DNA of 15,608 bases, from assembly GCA_038213005.1 (NCBI GenBank), contig JBBQTU010000082.1, positions 1 to 15,608 of the forward strand, in the 5' to 3' direction. Shown in pieces: positions 14,423-15,608 of this stretch. The position numbers and the translations under genes are program-made. This stretch comes from JBBQTU01 sp038213005. Lineage in GTDB: Bacteria; Planctomycetota; Phycisphaerae; Tepidisphaerales; Tepidisphaeraceae. Every line of letters starts with the position of its first letter. Position 1 is the first letter of the stretch. Below the pieces are notes generated by a model that saw only the letters and a program-made list of their open reading frames with translations, had not been told where the DNA came from and did not search any database.

Positions 14423-14824
14423 TCACTGACCCATGGGGAAGAAGATTCCCGCGGCTCGTGCCACGCGCTGGCCGGCCAGCCAAAGCTCCGCGCGCATCAC
14501 CCATGCGCCATGTCGCTGTGCGTCAATCCACGCTGACACGCGGTATTGGCCGTCCACCGGAGCAGGCCGGTGGAATCGCACCTGCAGCGAACCTGTAACG
14601 GCCTCGATACCGTGATGATGGAGGCACTGGCACATGGCACTATCCAGAACAGTGGTGATGATCCCGCCTTGCAGACGCCCGGAATACCCCTGCATCCAGG
14701 TTTCCGGGATCAGCGTGGCGGATGTCGAGCCATCATCCTGAAGCGCGCAGTCGAGGCCCAGCCCGCGGTCATTGTCCGTGCCGCAGGCAAAACATGCTTC
14801 GTGCCAGACGCGCGCCACTGTCAT
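14423..14824 (-). CDS. PaaI-like hotdog thioesterase
   Basis: This 133-residue protein has a single hotdog fold, related to PaaI/acyl-CoA thioesterases. The N-terminal CFACGTDNDRGLGL motif (Cys11, Cys14) is typical of one subgroup. The catalytic helix reads LQGGIITTVLDSAM (51-64), with Gln52 where many members have His, and Asp61 as the general acid/base position. It probably hydrolyses an acyl or aryl-CoA thioester; the substrate is unknown. The ATG at 14822-14824 overlaps the stop of the upstream NifX-like gene (ATGA). The start codon lies inside a 9-bp hairpin with AAAGG in its loop. A TTG at 14848 would add eight residues but lies inside the neighbour. Confidence 0.85.
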   Translation of the reverse strand: MTVARVWHEACFACGTDNDRGLGLDCALQDDGSTSATLIPETWMQGYSGRLQGGIITTVLDSAMCQCLHHHGIEAVTGSLQVRFHRPAPVDGQYRVSAWIDAQRHGAWVMRAELWLAGQRVARAAGIFFPMGQ

Positions 14825-15204
14825 TGCCGGACCTTTTTTCGCCGGCAATGCAGCGACTCATGGCTCTCCGCAGCGCAAGGATTCTTTCGCTCTGTGGCCC
14901 GGCCCTGCAGGTAGCCGTCGGCAATCGCCGCCGGATCAGTCCCGATCTGTCCCGGCACCACAAGGATACCTAGATCGGTCAGATTCTTTGTGGCGACTGC
15001 GCCGATGCCACCGCCGATGACGGCCGTGACGCCCATGCTTTTAAGCCACCCAGGCACGTTCTCACACCGAACCTTGGGACGAACGACCTGCCGCGGCCGA
15101 TCCACCGTTCGAGTCGACGGATCGACATCGCACAGGAAGAACCCATCGGATCGGCCGAAGTGCTCGCAGAAAATGACGCCGGTTGTCGGGACTGCGATTC
15201 GCAT
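14821..15204 (-). CDS. NifX/NifB-family metal-cofactor protein (MTH1175-like)
   Basis: This 127-residue protein belongs to the dinitrogenase iron-molybdenum cofactor biosynthesis family (PF02579). Recognisable parts are MRIAVPT at the start, EHFGRSDGFFLCDVD (14-28), VTAVIGGGIGAVATKNL (59-75) and the end of the ribonuclease-H-like fold. The C-terminal tail has a small Cys/His cluster (Cys110, His115, His119, Cys120). In organisms without nitrogenase these proteins are thought to carry iron-sulfur or other metal clusters; no nif genes are present here. The start is the ATG at 15202-15204, two bases after the stop of the upstream family member; the longer frame to 15264 runs into that gene. Its stop overlaps the thioesterase start. 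Confidence 0.88.
   Translation of the reverse strand: MRIAVPTTGVIFCEHFGRSDGFFLCDVDPSTRTVDRPRQVVRPKVRCENVPGWLKSMGVTAVIGGGIGAVATKNLTDLGILVVPGQIGTDPAAIADGYLQGRATERKNPCAAESHESLHCRRKKVRQ
14822..14850 (-). promoter_or_regulatory. Hairpin holding the thioesterase start codon
   Basis: On the minus strand CATTGCCGG (14850-14842) pairs perfectly with CCGGCAATG (14830-14822) over an 11-base loop that contains AAAAAAGG. The 3' arm ends with the ATG of the thioesterase and the loop carries its probable Shine-Dalgarno. A ribosome finishing the NifX-like gene would melt the stem. Confidence 0.5.
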
Positions 15205-15206
15205 TG

Positions 15207-15608
15207 CTATGCCTGTACTGTAGCGGGCTCGATCCGTCCATCTGCCTTGCCGTGACAATGGCACTGTCCATGCCCATGCCCATGCCCGTGGCCGTGGCCG
15301 TGCCCCTGACCGTTGCCATGCCCACCATGTTGATGGCCACGGCAGGTTGCGCCCGCGCTGACCAGTTTGCCAGCGAGGTAGTCAGCGACGAGTTGCTCGG
15401 GTGTAAGGTTCCCGACGCCGGATACCACTTCCAGGCCGACTTGGTTCAAATGCTGCATCGCGCCGGCACCGATACCACCGACCAGAACGACATCGACCTG
15501 CTGCGATTTGAGAAAGCCGCCCACACGCCCACAGCCCTGGCCATCGCAGCAGACGACATCGGTGCTGCCAGCAAGGGTCGGCGGCTCGCCCTGAGTGGTG
15601 AATACGCG
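15207..15608 (-). CDS. NifX/NifB-like protein with Gly-His-rich tail (5' partial)
   Basis: The frame is open to the window edge, so the N terminus is missing. The visible part has DVVCCDGQGCGRVGGFL, then VDVVLVGGIGAGAMQHLNQVGLEVV, the second half of the PF02579 fold, then a tail of GH repeats ending QCHCHG. The tail has more than ten His and several Cys residues and would bind metal ions such as Ni, Zn, Fe or Cu. The coding DNA of the tail is a 6-base tandem repeat (about 15262-15312). An internal GTG at 15524 is unlikely to be the start, because family-like sequence continues upstream. It precedes the other NifX-like gene by two bases in one operon. Confidence 0.8.
   Translation of the reverse strand, partial: RVFTTQGEPPTLAGSTDVVCCDGQGCGRVGGFLKSQQVDVVLVGGIGAGAMQHLNQVGLEVVSGVGNLTPEQLVADYLAGKLVSAGATCRGHQHGGHGNGQGHGHGHGHGHGHGQCHCHGKADGRIEPATVQA

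Noticed and set aside
15260..15320. Short tandem repeat resembling a repeat array
   Set aside because: It is the 6-base coding repeat of the Gly-His tail, without spacers, so it is not a CRISPR array.

Overview
This is a GC-rich bacterial chromosome segment whose gene content points to the Planctomycetota, probably a Phycisphaerae-like lineage. The clues are the gene order phoH - 7TM-HD phosphohydrolase - ybeY - CorC-type CBS protein, a membrane protein ending in two zinc ribbons of the form CxxCGYxLxxL...CPECG, and many short hypothetical or regulatory genes with long spacers. DUF1638, DUF6132 and NifX/NifB-like (MTH1175-type) proteins suggest an anaerobic or microaerobic lifestyle. The lineage and lifestyle are inferences; no rRNA or tRNA gene is present to confirm them.

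Layout. Bases 1-1807 hold an insertion sequence on the minus strand: a small DUF6788-like accessory ORF, then an IS4-like DDE transposase. No terminal inverted repeats could be matched. Bases 1808-2513 form a long leader without a convincing gene. It contains a very good sigma70 promoter, a 7-bp hairpin and a boxA-like element, arranged as in an rRNA operon leader. Bases 2514-7546 are a tight plus-strand operon: phoH, a PgpH/YqfF-type HD phosphohydrolase, ybeY and a DUF21/CBS/CorC protein. It links RNA maturation (PhoH, YbeY), probable cyclic-di-AMP turnover (HD protein) and a membrane transport-related protein.

Bases 7718-11553 are all on the minus strand. In transcription order they are a DUF1638 protein, an unrecognised 214-aa protein, a class II Fic protein and a SPOR-domain lipoprotein. 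A perfect 14-bp-arm palindrome lies just before fic. From 11741 a plus-strand zinc-ribbon membrane protein runs tail-to-tail (4-bp overlap) into a DUF2442 protein on the minus strand.

Bases 12915-15608 form a minus-strand redox and metal cluster. In transcription order it has a NifX-like protein with a Gly-His-rich tail (5' end outside the window), a second NifX-like protein, a hotdog thioesterase translationally coupled to it, thioredoxin, a 59-aa DUF6132 membrane protein and a membrane-anchored thioredoxin-fold protein. An 86-bp imperfect palindrome sits between trxA and the DUF6132 gene. The features that repay a second look are mostly non-coding: the rrn-like leader before phoH, the fic palindrome, the start-codon hairpin at the nifX/thioesterase junction and the 86-bp palindrome.
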